Origin: Alentia gelatinosa | Lineage: Eukaryota > Annelida > Polychaeta > Phyllodocida > Polynoidae | Direction of reading: 5' to 3' | DNA: 64,000 bases | Assembly (NCBI GenBank): GCA_950022655.1 | Contig: OX465580.1 | Span: 1,287,122 to 1,351,121, forward strand | Notes under the pieces: model-generated | Seen by the model: only the letters and a program-made list of their open reading frames with translations | Told to the model about the DNA's origin: nothing | The model's database searches: none | Made by a program: the position numbers and the translations under genes | In this document: one piece after another, positions 12,396 through 24,395 of the stretch | Numbering within the stretch: the stretch's first letter is position 1 | How the letters are laid out: every line of letters starts with the position of its first letter

Positions 12396-12982
12396 TTAAG
12401 CGGGGTTCACACGGAGAGACTCGTGCACCTCCAGCAGGCTTTGTCTGAGATTATTTACAGGTACATTAGTCTCCTCGTGTGACAGCCCTAAATCCCTGAG
12501 ACTGAGGGGCAACAGGGAAAATCGTCGGCGCCAATTCTCCCTACCGAGGTACATAGTCTCTAGCAATTTGGATTTTTAACCTGTTTAAAAGATTTCGGGG
12601 ACTTTGCAGAGACTGGCGTACCTCTTGCTGATAATGAGGGTCCCCTGGTCTCATTTGTGTGCCTTTTCACGAGTTCACACGGGTTGAAAGCCCTGAACTA
12701 GAGACTATGTACCCTGAACATAGGTACTTGAGTCTCAAGGAACCCATTCACACGGGAAAAAGCTGCAAGCCAGAGACCATGTACCTTCTGAAAGGGAGGC
12801 TATTGCCGGATTTGTCCTTCCGTGTGAATCAGATCTGACATTTTCCCTAGAGACTGGGAAAGATGAATTTCAGCAATCTGCTCTGAGATTATTGAACAAA
12901 AGAAAAATTATCGGAGACTGGGGAAAAAATGTAAAGTACGCTAGTCTCAAGTACATGAGTCTCTCCGTGTGAATCCACTTAA
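12396..12982. mobile_element. Non-autonomous TIR element with TTAA flanks
   Basis: The ends are inverted repeats: GGTTCACACGGAGAGACTC at the left and GAGTCTCTCCGTGTGAATCC at the right. Both ends abut TTAA (12396-12399 and 12979-12982), the target of piggyBac-type transposases. Internal sub-repeats of the same word (TTCACACGG near 12675 and 12750, CCGTGTGAATC near 12820) give a nested palindromic structure. There is no open frame for a transposase. Assignment to piggyBac rests on the flanks alone. Confidence 0.7.
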
Positions 12983-13289
12983 CCGGGGTGATTGTTGAGT
13001 TAGTTTTTTAAAATGTTATCTCTAAACTTGTACCAGGGGTGAGTGAGATAAGTGACCAGCTCTGTTTAGGGGCCAGACAGGAATTTGTTGTGTTATTTTA
13101 TTTTATTTTTTTAATTATTTATTCCCGCTGGTTCTACCACTTGTTATAGTCATGTACGTCGTTGACTTCACGTCAGTCATTGACGGCTGCCCTTCTAAGA
13201 GGCACTTCCCTGGTCTCTGGTACGCGAATAGCGAACCCATCACCACCGCCAAGTATACCCTACCGCTAGGTGTCAGCACCAGCCCATTC

Positions 13290-14100
13290 AGCCAATCAGC
13301 GCGGCCGTTACATAGGCCGCGCGCCCACACGTCACCTCTGACGTAGACCAGACCCCGGCGTTCGGTGCTCGATCCACTTGACGTCGTGCTTCTGAAACAC
13401 GCCCCTGAAGAGGGGCTCCTTCATGTTCATTGGTTGGTGAAAGCGAGGCTGACGCGCGAGCTGGTGACTGGCAGTCCGCGCTGTAGATATGGGAAACAGA
13501 TGAGAACCAGCGGAATGTCGTCTGCTCAGTGGAATTCCCACTGCGGGAACCAGCGCCGGGCGCGGGAGAAATGAGCCGCCATCTTGGAATTCCGCTGGGA
13601 GCCGGCGTGATATGTAGAACACTTGGCTGGTTGGCCGGGAATTCATATTGTACTTGAAACCGGAGCATGGTGGACGAGACCCCAGATTCAGGGGTGATTG
13701 GCTTTTGATTAAGTGTCACGGCAGGAATTGCATCGCGCCACCACCCTCCCGCCGCCATCTTGGATTTGACAGGTGGCGGCCGCAAGGGGGCGTGCATTAG
13801 GAGCGGGGCATGCTGGGTAGAGACGCGGGGATCCCCCAGGGGGCGCTGGTTACAATAATTCCTTTCAGGGAAAATGGCGGCAGATCTCTGAGGGAGATAC
13901 CGGAAGTAGCATGCACGTCTGCCGGCGTCTTCCGGTCTGTAGCGCTGATTCAGCTGCTGGCCGCTAGGGGGCCGTGCGGCCTTGACCTCTGAGCCTCCTT
14001 CTAATGGGATTGCGCCTCGTTTTGATCTCTGACAGCCTCGCTTTGGGGAGCGGGCCTCGTTATCACTCGGGTTATCTCCTGTTGCTGCAGACCGCAATGA
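13290..14100. promoter_or_regulatory. CpG-rich patch with YY1 and ETS motifs
   Basis: A GC- and CpG-rich block holds three YY1-type motifs (GCCGCCATCTT at 13575 and 13751, AAAATGGCGGC at 13871) and an ETS site (CCGGAAGT at 13900). Two YY1 sites point to minus-strand transcription and one to plus, as expected for a divergent TATA-less promoter. A 269-codon minus-strand open frame (13288-14097) overlaps it but resembles no family I know and is probably due to the low frequency of stops in CpG-rich DNA. It could be an upstream DDR promoter, a promoter of a neighbour, or an enhancer. Confidence 0.45.
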
Positions 14101-14734
14101 ATGCCGGCAAGTAGCAGCACGGGTGCGAGATTGGACGAGATCTGACGAGATATCTCGATACTCTATACACAGGGAATGCTGGGTAACTGGATTACGCCAG
14201 ATGGAGGCTGATAGTAGTGATTCGGTTCGAGGCTAGAGGGTCGTAAAGATAGCGAGTAATGTGAAAATGAATTCTCAGCCAACGAGGTGTCTTCTGGGAT
14301 ATCAACGTGATTGAAATCAGTGAAAACATGCGCATTTTATTCGTGTTTTTGTCTGACATAATATCTTCTAATTCCTAAATATGTTAGTTATGAGTAATAG
14401 ATATTGCGTATAAGAAACCAAACTGATTTAATTTCACTAATTGAGAATGTGTCGACGAGTTGGATAAAGCTGCCACTTCACTGCTTGTCAAATGTAGCGC
14501 AGTGACATTCTCAGATATCATTACACTGGAACTATTTTCTGTTACATCCAACAATGAATCACACGACAATGAGTCGTTCAGAGACGTTCAAAACATTCCT
14601 GTACTTCCGCTGAGAGGAGAACAATGAATTTGATCCTGGTTCATTCACTTCTCTCTTCACTCGCGGCCCTCTGCGTTAACCGCTCTTCATACACCGCCTT
14701 CTGGTGGAGATGAGGCTAAATGAGTGGAGGGGAG
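14101..14734. other. Unique DNA, no gene recognised
   Basis: AT-rich single-copy sequence following the CpG-rich patch. No splice-bounded exon or RNA gene is seen. TTCTGGTGGAGATGAGG near 14699 weakly resembles a CTCF core. Confidence 0.3.
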
Positions 14735-15260
14735 CATTCATTAAGCGCCGTGCTGCAGTCAGGAGCAATGTAAACAGAGAAAGGCTACAGTCGTAATGAG
14801 AGGAGAGATAAATGGTGAATAAGACACCAGCGGTACAATATCATGACCTTATAACGAGCATTCATTAAGCGCCGTGCTGCAGTCAGGAGCAATGTAAACA
14901 GAGAAAGGCTACAGTCGTAATGAGAGGAGAGAAGAGAGATGAATGAGACACCAGGGCTACATGACGTTATAAGGGCATGTGGCAGTCAGTAGCAGGCAGA
15001 GATCATAATATAAACAGAGAAAGGCTGCAGTCATAATTAGGGATGAGTTGAATGAGACACCAGCAGGACAAAAACATGACCTTATAGCGAGCATTCATTA
15101 AGCGGCATGCGGCAGGAAGTAACGGGCAGATATCACAATGTTAACAGACGAAGGCTACAGTCGTAATGAGAGGAGAGATGAGACTGAATGAGACACCAGC
15201 GTAACAATATCATGACCTTATAATGAGCATGCATTATAACTTATAACGAGTATTCATTAA
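14735..15260. repeat. ~110-bp diverged tandem repeat, 4-5 copies
   Basis: Units share GAGCATTCATTAAGCGCCGT, CAGTCAGGAGCAATGTAAAC and AAGGCTACAGTCGTAATGAG. Indels between copies make the period irregular. Confidence 0.8.
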
Positions 15261-15264
15261 GCGG

Positions 15265-16566
15265 CGTGTAGAAGGAGGAGAGGTTTATTTTTCTGTGATC
15301 GTGTTCCGGTTTTATAGAATCTCCTCCTTCTCGTACCTTGTGAAGAAGGAGAGGTTTATTTCTCTGTGTTAGGGTTTTATAGAACCACCTTCTCATACCT
15401 CGTGAAGGGGGAGAGGTTTATTTCTTGGTGATCATGTTCGGTGTTTATAGAATCACCTTCTCGTACCTCGTGAAGGAGGAGAGGTTTATTTCTCTGTGAC
15501 TGTGTTCGGGTTTTATAGAATCCTCTTCTCGTACCTCATGAACGAGGAGAGGTTTATTTCTCTGTGATCGTGTTCGGGGTTTATAGAATCACCTTCTCAT
15601 ACCTCGTGAAGGAGGAGAGGTTTATTTCTCTGTGACTGTGTTCGGGTTTTATAGAATCAATTCTCGTACTTCGTGAAGGAGGAGAGGTTTATTTCTCTGT
15701 GATCGTGTTCGGGTTTTATAGAATCACTTCTCGTACTTTGTGAAGGAGGTGAGGTTTATTTCTCTGTGATCGTGTTCGGGGTTTATAGAATCACTTCTCA
15801 TACCTCGTGAAGGAGGTGAGGTTTAATTCTCTGTGACTGTGTTTGGGTTTTATAGAATCACATTCTCGTACTTCGTGAAGGGGGAGAGGTTTATTTCTCT
15901 GTGATCATGTTTGGAGTTCATAGAATCTCCTCTCGTACCTCGTGAAGGGGGAGAGGTTTATTTCTCTGTGATCGTGTTCGGGGTTTATAGAATCTCCTTC
16001 TCATACCTCGTGAAGGAGGTGAGGTTTATTTCTCTGTGACTGTGTTCGGGGTTTATAGAATCACATTCTCGTACCTCGTGAAGGAGGAGAGGTTTATTTC
16101 TCTGTGATCATGTTCCGGGTTTTATAGAATCACCTTCTTGTACTTCATGAAGGAGGAGAGGTTTATTTCTCTGTGATCTTGTTCGGGTTTTATAGAATCA
16201 CCTTCTCGTACTTCGTGAAGGAGGAGAGGTTTATTTCTCTGTGATCTTGTTCGGGTTTTATAGAATCACCTTCTCGTACTTCGTGAAGGAGGAGAGGTTT
16301 ATTTCTCTGTGATCATGTTCGGGTTTTATAGAATCACCTTCTCGTACTTCGTGAAGTAGGAGAGGTTTAAGTCTCTGTGATCGTGTTCGGGTTTTATAGA
16401 ATCACCTTCTCATACCTCGTGAAGGTGGAGAGGTTTATTTCTCTGTGATCATGTTCGGGGTTTATAGAATCACCTTCTCATACCTCGTGAAGGAGGAGAG
16501 GTTTATTTCTCTGTGATCGTGTTCGGGGTTTATAGAATCTCCTCTCCTCGTACTTCGTGAAGGAGC
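15265..16566. repeat. 68-bp minisatellite, about 19 copies
   Basis: Units contain GAAGGAGGAGAGGTTTATTT, CTCTGTGATCGTGTTCGGG and TTTATAGAATCACCTTCTCG. Copies are moderately diverged. No recognised exon edge is included. Confidence 0.95.
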
Positions 16567-16913
16567 TGTGTATTGAGGTATTGATCTCCCGCCAGCCCCC
16601 AATCACATTTCTGTCACATTGAATCTGTGTCAGTTCAGGCAGGAGGGAGGGTGTGTAGGGGTACACTGAGTGAGTGAGTGAGTGAGTGAGTGGGGGCTGA
16701 GGGTACATGGAGAGGGCGGGGTAGGCCCGTGTAGGGGGCCGTGTAGGGGCGGGGCAGGGGCGGGGCGGGGGCGGGCTGATAGTTAATGAAGTGGAGAATT
16801 CACCCACACCCACCAATCACTCATACTCACCAGGGGCGCTGCTGTAGACGGGGGCGGTTTTATAGTCACGTGACGGATGCCGGTAGTCACTTCTTACATT
16901 ACTCACCCTCACA

Positions 16914-17126
16914 TCTCACTGTGAGAACTCACCCTGAGATCTCGTGAGAACTCGCTATGAGAACTCGCTATGAGAACTCGCTATTAGAACTCGCTATGAG
17001 AACTCGCTATGAGAACTCGCTATGAGAACTCGCTATGTAAACTCGCTATGTGAGCTCGCTATGGGAACTCGCTATGAGAACTGGCTATGAAAACTCGCTA
17101 CGATACCTCGTTATGAGAACTCGCTA
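16914..17126. repeat. 13-bp array (GAGAACTCGCTAT)
   Basis: About fifteen imperfect copies of a 13-bp unit, with GTAAACT, GTGAGCT and GATACCT variants toward the right. Confidence 0.9.
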
Positions 17127-17394
17127 TAAGATAAATGCCATCGGTTTCTGGTTTTTGTCGGTGTTCAGCGTGGGCGACTTGTTGTTAGCTTATGTGAGGT
17201 GAACTGTTCTGTGTGTAAATAGGGTTTAATCAGATCTCATCACACACTAGTAGAGTGAGAATCTTCACTGACTTAATGTAGACACATTCAATAATAACAC
17301 GGACTCTCCTACTGTTACTATTACCCTCTCACTGTTCACCCCTCAATGACTACATGACGGAAGAACGCATAAACATATACACAAACAACTGTAT

Positions 17395-17545
17395 ATATAC
17401 CTCTCTCTCACTCTCACACACACATATATATGTATATATATATATAAACATATATATATATATATGTTTATATATATATATATACATATATCTTATATAC
17501 ATATATCTGTGTGTGTGTATATATATATTATGTATATATTTTTCG
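17395..17545. repeat. TA/CA/GT microsatellite
   Basis: Compound dinucleotide tract (CTCTCTCA, CACACA, long TATATA, GTGTGT). The long AT-alternating core can fold back on itself and is likely to be polymorphic. Confidence 0.9.
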
Positions 17546-18880
17546 ATTTTTCTCAATTCAACAGGTTCTAGCATGTCATCTCTAGCATGCCTCTCTGAGA
17601 CAGATGTTCACTTATTGTATCACTGATGTCTTGGATCTCATACACCCTACCCTTCATCCTATACCATCCCCTTCTCTCTCTCTCTCTTTAAGTGGCCATG
17701 TCATCTTCTCGGTTAAACACCCCCTCTTCTCACCTTGTTTTCATTCCATCAGGCCTCAGTCCGGACTTAACTCCGGGCCTCAGGGCACCTCCCTGTCACC
17801 ACACACCCCTCACTCCGATCACCCCCCCCCCCGTCCCGCCCCCGGGGGTGTGTGCCGCCCCCTCTACCGGCAGACGCAGGCCTTACTCCGTCTTTAACGG
17901 CCGCTAGGGGTCTTTGAGGCGCCCCCTGTGAGGAGCGAGGTTAAACAAACTGCGTGCGGCGTTTACTGGAGACGAGTTGTAGTTTACGTAGAGGTCTGGC
18001 CGGGGGCGCTGTGGGTGTGGGTGTGGGTGTGGGAGTGGGTGTGAGAGCGGGGTAATGAGGTGTCACGGCAGGCGACCTACAGGTGTCAGGACACTGTAGA
18101 CAGACTGTTGTTCATGGCCTCAGGCCGTTGTTCTTTCTCCTCACCAGAAACCAGTGAACAGTGACCTGAAGAATTCTCCCCCGGCCTATTCCCCTTCCCT
18201 CCCGTCTCTCTCTGTCCACACTTGGCCACAGTGCTGCCACCTAGTGCTGCATCCCTTTATAACTTCTCACCGACTCTAAGCCGCTCCTTTTGATAACTCA
18301 CTTGCCTTTATGCGGTGAGAAAACACCAACACCAAGTAGATTAATCCGGCTTTATAGTGACGTACCAATACACGTGTAGATTGTCGCCATTTACACTCTC
18401 TGACAGAGTGAGTAATCTCACAGCTTAGACCCTGTGAAAATCATGAGAGGAAACACCATGAAGCCAGCGAACTACATGGTGGACGTTGAGTTCTCCTCAA
18501 AACAGACTTACGATGATCTACACCGGATTCACCGAGAAGCCATCAATGAAGCTTCCAGTAAATCATAAACTCTGCACATTTTATGTCGGATATTTTATAC
18601 TTAGCCAAATGTGTCATGTAATTTTTATGATTTTGCGATTTAAAAAGAAATACAAGGAACATAACACAAAATTGACCTGCCATGCCCATGGGAATGTCAT
18701 ATGGCCGTATCCACAGGAATGTCATATGGCATTCTCTGGCTGTGTCCACTGGAATGCCATATGGCATTGCCCTGCCGGAGGAATAGAGCCCCTCTCTTTT
18801 AGAACATCTTTCAAGTGCTAATTCCACCAGACTAAGGTTTTATTGGATAGTCTCCAGTCTCTTCGGGATATATCAAAGAA
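17546..18880. other. Unique DNA with CTCF-like motif and short ORF
   Basis: Single-copy sequence. 18233-18247 (GCTGCCACCTAGTGC) fits the reverse complement of the CTCF core at 14 of 15 positions. A short open frame from ATG 18442 (about 41 codons, ending TAA near 18566) has a mixed, non-repetitive composition but no recognisable domain. It could be a small exon or chance. Three CATATGGC(C/A) repeats occur at 18695-18760. Confidence 0.35.
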
Positions 18881-20152
18881 ATACACAATATTGACTGGTT
18901 TCGAATACAAGCGGCCGTATGCTCCGAGGAGTTGACACGTAGTAATTTCCGATTGCTAGCGAGGATGTTGCGTCAACTCCGAGGAGCATACAACCACTTT
19001 TATCTGAAACCAGTCTATATTGTATTTATTATCCACCTTTTCTGGACAGGTGGCATGTCAATATCAGTTCATTTAAGTTATGCACTATTTTCCCGTACGC
19101 ACTATTTTTCCGCCACCCGGAGCATACAATATATCCGTATGCGCCGGGTATGTCCATACACACTCCCTATGTGTTTACTATGGACACTTTGTACTAGGTG
19201 GATATATCTGTATGCTCCGGGTATGGTGATACACACTCCCTATGTGTTTTCTATGGACACTTTGTATTAGGTGGATATATCTGTATGCTCCGTGTATGGT
19301 GATACACACTCCCTATGTGTTTTCTATGGACACTTTGTATTAGGTGGATATATCTGTATACTCTGGGTATGGTGATACACACGCCCTATGTGTTTTCTAT
19401 GGACACTTTGTATTAGGTGGATATATCTGTATACTCTGGGTATGGTGATACACACGCCCTATGTGTTTTCTATGGACACTTTGTATTAGGTGGATATATC
19501 TGTATGCTCTGGGTATGGTGATACACACTCTCTATGTGTTTTCTATGGACACTTTGTATTAGGTGGACATATCTGTATGCTCCAGGTATGGTGATACACA
19601 CTCCCTATGTGTTTTTGTTGACACTTTGTGGTAGGTGGATATATCTGTATGCTGCGGGTATGTCCATACACACTCCCTATGTGTCTTGTATGGACACTTT
19701 GTATTAGGTGGATATATCTGTATGCTGCGGGTATGTCCATACACACTCCCTATGTGTCTTGTATGGACACTTTGTATTAGGTGGATATATCTGTATGCTC
19801 CAGGTATGGTGATACACACTCCCTATGTGTCTTGTATGGACACTTTGTACTAGGTGGATATATCTGTATGCTCCGGGTATGGTGATACACACTCTCTATG
19901 TGTTTTATATTGACTCTTTGTATTGGGTGGATATATCTGCATGCTCCGGGTATGTCCATACACACTCCCTGTGTGTTTTCTACAGACACTTTGTATTGGG
20001 TGGATATATCTGTATGCTCCGGGTATGGTGATACACACTCCCTATGTGTTTACTATGGACACTTTGTATTAGGTGGATATATCTGTATGCTCCGGGTATG
20101 GTGATACATACTCCCTGTGTGTTTTCTACAGACACTTTGTATTAGGTGGATG
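18881..20152 (+). mobile_element. Fold-back element with expanded 73-bp array
   Basis: The left part (18881-19024) is an inverted repeat: the arm with GTATGCTCCGAGGAGTTGAC is followed by its complement GTCAACTCCGAGGAGCATAC. The right part is a 73-bp tandem array (units with GGATATATCTGTATGCTCCG and CCTATGTGTTTTCTATGGAC), about 14 copies from 19120 to 20152. A related element at 36479-36815 has the same fold-back and flanking sequence but only one unit. The array therefore seems to have grown inside a transposed element. Confidence 0.75.
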
Positions 20153-20159
20153 ATAATAA

Positions 20160-20560
20160 TACATGATATTTTTTACATGGTGAATGTACACATGCGATAA
20201 ACCATATTAAACTCAAAGTTACGGCCATAGCTGACACGATTTTCTCTATTTGAGATCCCGCCCGATCTCCATTTGGCGGGTGTCGGTCTCTGGGTGACAT
20301 CGGCGCTTTACGTCCGCGATACGCCACTTCCCCGCGCTCACACTCACATGACAACACCCTCCAGTCAGCCCCAACTGCTAAAGACAATTGCTGAGTGGCT
20401 GGGAAATTGAATTTGAAAATTGGTGAGAAAATTTGAAATAATTAGCTGGCGAGCTGGAGCTAATGGAATTGGGTTCGTCTTACAAACGTGTGGCTGGAGG
20501 CGTGAGAGCTCAGATTCACCAGACGACGGGCGGGGTGCGGGCTGAGCCTTACTCCGCAGG
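20160..20560. other. Unique DNA, no gene recognised
   Basis: About 400 bp of single-copy sequence, CpG-rich at 20250-20345. No exon or RNA gene is evident. Confidence 0.3.
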
Positions 20561-20567
20561 GCCTCTC

Positions 20568-21388
20568 ACAGTGTGTCTCACAGTGTGTCTCATAGTGTGT
20601 CTCACAGGGTGTCTCACAGTGTGTCTCACAGGGTGTCTCACAGGGTGTCTCACAGGGCCTCTCACAGGGTGTCTCATAGTGTGTCTCACAGTGTGTCTCA
20701 CAGTGTGTCTCACAGGGTGTCTCACAGTGTGTCTCACAGTGTGTCTCACAGGGTGTCTCACAGGATGTCTCACAGGGTGTCTCACAGGTCCTCTCACAGT
20801 GCGTCTCACAGTGTGTCTCACAGTGTGTCTCACAGGGCCTCTCACAGTGTGTCTCACAGTGTGTCTCACAGTGTGTCTCACAGTGTGTCTCACAGGGCCT
20901 CTCACAGTGCGTCTCACAGTGTGTCTCACAGTGTGTCTCACAGGGCCTCTCACAGTGTGTCTCACAGTGTGTCTCACAGGGCCTCTCACAGGGCCTCTCA
21001 CAGGGCCTCTCACAGGGTGTCTCACAGGGCCTCTCACAGGTCCTCTCACAGGGTGTCTCACAGGTCCTCTCACAGGGTGTCTCACAGGACCTCTCACAGG
21101 GTGTCTCACAGGGCCTCTCACAGGGCCTCTCACAGGGTGTCTCACAGGGCCTCTCACAGGGCCTCTCACAGGGCCTCTCACAGGGTGTCTCACAGAGTGT
21201 CTCACAGTGTGTCTCACAGGGCCTCTCACAGGGCCTCTCACAGGGCCTCTTACAGGGCCTCTCACAGGGCCTCTCACAGGGTGTCTCACAGGGTGTCTCA
21301 CAGGGTGTCTCACAGGGCCTCTCACAGGGTGTCTCACAGGGTGTCTCACAGTGTGTCTTACAGTGTGTCTCACAGTGTGTCTCACGGT
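20568..21388. repeat. 12-bp minisatellite (CTCACAG core), about 69 copies
   Basis: Units are GTGTCTCACAGG, GTGTCTCACAGT or CCTCTCACAGGG. The 12-bp period leaves several frames open on both strands (a Cys-Glu-Thr/Pro repeat of over 300 codons on the minus strand, for example). This is a period effect and no gene is called. Unit types cluster, with CCTCTCACAGGG more frequent to the right. Confidence 0.95.
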
Positions 21389-21869
21389 GTACAGACACGG
21401 ACATGCATGTACTTAGACAAATAGTGTCTTCAATCAGGCGGCTTAATGGGAAACACTTCACAGCTAAACTCTAATCTACATAGAGTCATCGGAATTCTCC
21501 ATATATGATTCTTTAATCCAAAGGCATGTCAGTTTAAAATATCTCTTGTATGTACTCGGAATTTGCTGAGTGTAGAATTTCATGCAATTAGGAACGAGTT
21601 CTGCATCAGTGAAGCACTCCGTACCTTCCTGTTATCATCGCTTTATCAGACGTTGTCTATAACGGTGATATAAAGAAACAGATGTGTGTAGACCCGCCAG
21701 TGCTGATATAACCAATCATACAGATAAATCAATCAGTCTACTGACTGGTTTTGATGCACACTTCAACGTTCATTGATTATTTTGCTCTATTGCTGTCAAT
21801 CATTACTTAAGTGTGGGATATGGTTAACCCTTCAGAGTATATAAGGCAGTATATGTAGACCTCCTCCTA
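21389..21869. other. Unique DNA, no gene recognised
   Basis: AT-rich single-copy sequence between two arrays. No splice-bounded exon was recognised. Confidence 0.3.
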
Positions 21870-22785
21870 CACTATCCCCGCTGTCACTTCACCCTCTCCT
21901 CTATACTGAACTAACTCAACAAGTCTCACATGAGTCTGGTGTATAGTGGTAAGCCCCCCCCCCCCTGTCACCCTCTCCTCTACATATAAACTAACTCAAC
22001 AAGTCCCACATTAGTCTCCGTGTATTGCAGCAAGCCCCCCGCTGTCACCCTCTCCTCTACATATAAACTAACTCAACAAGTCCCACATTAGTATCCGTGT
22101 ATTGCGGCAAGCCCCCCCCCCCCTGTCACCCTCTCCTCTACATATAAACTAACTCAAGTCTCACATTAGTATCCGTGTATTGCGGCAAGCCCCCGCTGTT
22201 ACCCTCTCCTCTACATATAAACTAACTCAACAAGTCCCACATTAGTATCCGTGTATTGCGGCAAGCCCCCCCCCCTGTCACCCTCTCCTCTACATATAAA
22301 CTAACTCAACAAGTCCCACATTAGTATCCGTGTATTGCGGCAAGCCCCCCCCCCCCCCCCCTCTGTCACCCTCTCCTCTACATATAAACTAACTCAACAA
22401 GTCTCACATTAGTCTCATTTCACCCTCTCCTCTACATATAAACTAACTCAACAAGTCTCACATTAGTATCTGTGTATTGCGGCAAGCCCCCCCCCCCCCT
22501 GTCACCCTCCCCTCTACATATAAACTAACTCAACAAGTCTCACATTAGTATCTGTGTATTGCGGCAAGCCCCCCCCCCCTGTCACCCTCCCCTCTACATA
22601 TTAACTAACTCAACAAGTCTCATATTAGTCCCCGTGTATTGCGGCAAGCCCCCCGCTGTCACCCTCCCCTCTACATATAAACTAACTCAACAAGTCTCAC
22701 ATTAGTATCCGTGTATTGCGGCAAGCCCCCCGCTGTCACCCTCTCCTCTACATATAAACTAACTCAACAAGTCTCACATCAGTCT
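21870..22785. repeat. ~76-bp minisatellite with variable poly-C
   Basis: About twelve units with CTCTCCTCTACATATAAACT, AACTCAACAAGTC and GTATTGCGGCAAG, each followed by a C run of 4 to 18 bases. Most length variation lies in the C run. Confidence 0.9.
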
Positions 22786-22960
22786 CCACACATCACAGCC
22801 CTGACAAGCCCGGCTCGGAGAAAACACAAGGCCATCTTCTAATTGCTATGAGCACCTAATTGCCTTTGATGGGCGAGGTCTGGCAGACTCGACTAATTAA
22901 TTTAGTCTGTTTTTGACGGGGCGGCTGTAACAGTAATCTGCTTTAATTGTTGTATTTGAC

Positions 22961-22972
22961 TGCGCATGCGCC
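22961..22972. promoter_or_regulatory. NRF1-type palindrome
   Basis: TGCGCATGCGCC fits the NRF1 consensus (YGCGCATGCGCR) closely and lies in a short GC-rich block (22955-23040) between two arrays. It lies about 2.15 kb upstream of the first visible DDR exon. Motif evidence only. Confidence 0.4.
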
Positions 22973-23089
22973 TGGCTACACTCTGCGGACTGCTGGAGGC
23001 GCCTCCTGGCGGGAGAACACGGCGGTTGGGGCAGGTCTCATCCGCCAACCACCTTCTCCCTACACGCAGCTGAAAAATCACCCAGCAGC

Positions 23090-23445
23090 TCCCGAGATCA
23101 AAACAGATTTAAGAAGCTCTTAACAGATTTGAACAGCTCCGAGCAGCTCCGAACGGCTTCAAACAACTCCCAACGATTTCGAGCATCTCTGTACAGCTCC
23201 GAGCGGCTGCGAGCAGCTCCGAGCAGATCTGAGTAGTCAGAGCAGCTCCGAACGGCTCCGTGCAGCTCCGAGCAGATCCGGGCAGCTCCGAACAGCTCCG
23301 AGCAGATCCGAACAGATCCGGGCAGCTCCGAACAGATCCGAGTAGCTCCAAGAAGACAGACTCGAGTAGCTCCAAGAAGCTCTGACCACCACCGAACAGC
23401 TCCGAACAGCTCCGAGCAGCTCTGAGCAGCTCTGAATAGCTCCGA
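23090..23445. repeat. 10-bp array (AGCTCCGAGC)
   Basis: Units of 10 bp (AGCTCCGAGC, AGATCCGAAC and variants). The same word in reverse complement (GAGCTGCTCG type) makes the arrays at 30640-31370 and 56865-57200. GAGCAGCTC/GAGCTGCTC pairing allows local hairpins. Confidence 0.9.
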
Positions 23446-23544
23446 TTAATTTGTGTAAATGGTATTAAACCATACTCAAGAGGCGATTGTGACGCTAGTT
23501 TGAGTTCATTATACAAGTGAAAATGAGTATATACAATGATACAA

Positions 23545-24395
23545 TCAGTAAGTTAACTCGGAGTGATTCTTTCATCACAGCTTTAACACAATGATAAAAT
23601 CATCATTGGTAGTGATTCCTTTATCACAGCTTTAACACAATGACAAAATCATCATTGAGAGTGATTCCTTCATCACAGCTTTAACACAATGATAAAATCA
23701 TCATTGGTAGTGATTCCTTCATCACAGATTTAACACAATGACAAAATCATCATTGAGAGTGATTCCTTCATCACGGCTTTAACACAATGACAAAATCATC
23801 ATTGAGAGTGATTCCTTTATCACAGGTTTAACACAATGACAAAATCATCATTGGGAGTGATTCCTTTATCACAGCTTTAACACAATGATAAAATCATCAT
23901 TGAGAGTGATTCCTTTATCACAGCTTTAACACAATGATAAAATCATCATTGGTAGTGATTCCTTCATCACAGCTTTAACACAATGACAAAATCATCATTG
24001 AGAGTGATTCCTTCATCACGGCTTTAACACAATGACAAAATCATCATTGAGAGTGATTCATTTATCACAGGTTTAACACAATGACAAAATCATCATTGAG
24101 AGTGATTCCTTTATCACAGCTTTAACACAATGACAAAATCATCATTGGGAGTGATTCCTTTATCACAGCTTTAACACAATGATAAAATCATCATTGAGAG
24201 TGATTCCTTTATCACAGCTTTAACACAACGATAAAATCATCATTGAGAGTGATTCCTTTATCAAAGCTTTAACACAATGATAAAATCATCATTGAGAGTG
24301 ATTCCTTTATTACGGCTTTAACACAATGACAAAATCATCATCAAGAGTGTTTTTTTTATTACGGCTTTAACACAATGATAAAATCATCATTGAGG
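23545..24395. repeat. 49-bp minisatellite, about 17 copies
   Basis: Units contain AGTGATTCCTTTATCACAGC and TTTAACACAATGATAAAATC. It directly abuts the exon A acceptor array, with no unique DNA between the two. Confidence 0.95.

Noticed and set aside
13288..14097. 269-codon minus-strand ORF
   Set aside because: Stops are rare in this CpG-rich patch. I see no family, repeat or splice pattern to support a protein, though an unknown gene cannot be ruled out.
17354..17626. ORFs over the TA/CA tract
   Set aside because: Microsatellite translation (Tyr/Ile strings), no gene signal.
20460..21461. Overlapping long ORFs on both strands (up to 333 codons)
   Set aside because: They arise from the 12-bp repeat. 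All are low-complexity and open in several frames at once.
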